From contig CAZSNT010000155.1 in the NCBI GenBank assembly GCA_964607765.1, positions 1 through 24,209 of the forward strand: a DNA stretch of 24,209 bases. Reading direction: 5' to 3'. Positions 23,489 to 24,209 of the stretch are shown one piece after another. How positions within the stretch are numbered: the stretch's first letter is position 1; each line of letters starts with the position of its first letter. This stretch comes from CAZSNT01 sp964607765. GTDB lineage: Bacteria > Verrucomicrobiota > Lentisphaeria > Oligosphaerales > JABHEG01. A program made the position numbers and the translations under genes. The notes beneath the pieces are model-generated. The model saw only the letters and a program-made list of their open reading frames with translations, searched no databases and was not told the origin of the DNA.

Positions 23489-23755
23489 ATGAGTTATGAG
23501 GTCCGGATCAAGAGGAAGGTGGAACGCGGACTGCGCAAGCTACCTTGTGATGTCCAGAGACTCCTCTACCTTCTCATCGCGGACCTCCAGTCGGCCGGCC
23601 CCGTCCAGAAGACGTGGCGGAACTTCTCGCCACTTGGGGACGACCGATACCATTGCCACTTGAACTACAGATACGTGGCTTGCTGGACGTGTCGCAGGAA
23701 CGAGATAGTGATCGAGGTGTACTATGTTGGCTCTCGTGAAAAAGCCCCATATTGA
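23489..23755 (+). CDS. RelE/ParE-superfamily toxin (HigB-like arrangement)
   Basis: The 88-residue protein matches a common PVC/cyanobacterial family of small RelE-fold toxins. It starts with a basic helix (VRIKRKVERGLRKLP), a second helix (LLYLLIADLQSAGP), and then strands YHCHLNYRYVACW and IVIEVYYVGSREKAPY; the YVGSRENAPY-like ending is the family hallmark. It probably acts on translation, but the catalytic residues are not known for this subfamily. The toxin precedes its antitoxin, as in HigBA, and overlaps it by 32 bases. Confidence 0.82.
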   Translation: MSYEVRIKRKVERGLRKLPCDVQRLLYLLIADLQSAGPVQKTWRNFSPLGDDRYHCHLNYRYVACWTCRRNEIVIEVYYVGSREKAPY

Positions 23756-24149
23756 GCTTTCGCTCCACGGCGAGCACGTCTCCGAGCTCGTGGCGTGGAT
23801 CAGGAAGAAGTACGATGTCACCGTTCTCGCGGCCGACCCGGAGGATGAGTTTGTTGCCATCGAGAGTACCGAGTATTGGCAGGAAATGGAGAAGAACCGT
23901 GTTGGCAACCTGCTTGCCGGCGCTCGCCTGAAGGCGGGGTTGACACAGGCGCAGCTCGCGGAGAAGCTCGGTATCCGGCAGAACATGGTGAGTGACTACG
24001 AGCGAGGGCGCCGAACGTACTCCGACGCCATGGCGAAGCGCCTGAGCAAGACGCTGGAAGTGAGGGAAGAGCACCTTCGATACGGGAGCGAACCTGTTGA
24101 TGGAGAGGGACTTGGTATCGCTGGCGCGCCACCAGGCCCCTCATCATAG
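23724..24149 (+). CDS. HTH (Xre-type) antitoxin, partner of the RelE-like toxin
   Basis: The 141-residue protein has an N-terminal beta/alpha domain (residues 1-60; HIELSLHGEHVSELVAWIRKKY) that probably contacts the toxin. An Xre/Cro helix-turn-helix follows at about residues 65-115 (LAGARLKAGLTQAQLAEKLG and MVSDYERGRR). GAGGTG lies four bases before the ATG at 23724. In this arrangement the antitoxin usually represses the shared promoter. The C-terminal ~15 residues are glycine/proline-rich and look non-structural. Confidence 0.85.
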   Translation: MLALVKKPHIELSLHGEHVSELVAWIRKKYDVTVLAADPEDEFVAIESTEYWQEMEKNRVGNLLAGARLKAGLTQAQLAEKLGIRQNMVSDYERGRRTYSDAMAKRLSKTLEVREEHLRYGSEPVDGEGLGIAGAPPGPSS

Positions 24150-24156
24150 CGTTACT

Positions 24157-24177
24157 CGCGACACGATGTCGCGTTTT
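24157..24177 (+). terminator. Rho-independent terminator after the antitoxin gene
   Basis: A 7-base perfect stem (CGCGACA at 24157-24163 with TGTCGCG at 24167-24173) and a 3-base loop are followed directly by TTTT. It begins 7 bases after the stop codon region of the antitoxin, the expected place. The T-tract is short. Bases 24178-24209 hold only small CTGCAAG direct repeats. Confidence 0.65.
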
Positions 24178-24209
24178 CATATGTGCCTGCAAGGCAGTCT
24201 GCAAGACAG

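Noticed and set aside
22250..24209. Integron attC sites between the toxin-antitoxin genes
   Set aside because: Inverted repeats are present, but none was found flanked by the RYYYAAC and GTTRRRY core motifs. Only a structural search could settle it.
1..24209. tRNA, rRNA, CRISPR array or complete insertion sequence
   Set aside because: No cloverleaf with a TTCRA loop, no rRNA motif, no regularly spaced direct repeats and no transposase frame was seen on either strand.

Overview
The window is a GC-rich bacterial segment. Its gene content points to a polysaccharide-degrading member of the PVC group (Lentisphaerae, Kiritimatiellota or Planctomycetes type). It carries secreted sulfatase, SGNH and sialate-esterase-type enzymes, two GH29 fucosidases, a very large HzsA-related secreted protein with a formylglycine-enzyme-like domain, AraC and LacI regulators, and several toxin-antitoxin genes. 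No rRNA, tRNA or CRISPR array was seen. The taxonomic placement is inferred from families, not from a marker gene.

Layout. (a) 127-3275: a two-module cytoplasmic iron-sulfur protein of the QueG/reductive-dehalogenase-like type (minus strand), divergent from an AraC-type regulator (plus strand). (b) 3334-3837: debris, made of the N-terminal piece of an M19-dipeptidase-like gene followed by an inverted partial copy of the iron-sulfur gene at 1118-1254. (c) 3892-13862: a tightly packed six-gene minus-strand operon. In transcription order it encodes a secreted beta-propeller, a sialate O-acetylesterase-like protein, an SGNH hydrolase, a degenerate SGNH protein, a sulfatase and the 1340-residue HzsA-related protein. 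Several junctions are 4-base ATGA-type overlaps. (d) 13863-14058: the shared divergent control region. (e) 14059-18711: a plus-strand operon of two GH29 alpha-L-fucosidases and a LacI-type regulator, all overlapping. (f) 18712-19344: a non-coding stretch with an inverted repeat and a second, truncated copy of the AraC C-terminus. (g) 19345-20972: a secreted polysaccharide-deacetylase-like protein and a fragment of an apparent LamG-like domain. (h) 21051-22233: an SDR/epimerase gene preceded by an orphan integrase N-terminal domain. (i) 22435-24177: two toxin-antitoxin pairs, YefM/YoeB and a RelE-like toxin with an HTH antitoxin, ending in a terminator.

Biology. The two divergent operons c and e look like one PVC-style utilisation locus for a fucosylated, probably sulfated and acetylated glycan. 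Fucosidases would remove L-fucose, the esterase and SGNH enzymes would remove acyl groups, and the sulfatase would remove sulfate. The LacI protein is the obvious candidate regulator. The specific substrate is inference.

The most unusual features are the recombination scars: two partial gene copies, three orphan gene fragments, dispersed inverted repeats and toxin-antitoxin genes beside an integrase remnant. Also unusual are the non-canonical active sites in the sulfatase, in one SGNH protein and in the FGE-like domain. All start sites and functions were assigned by reading alone; no database search was possible.
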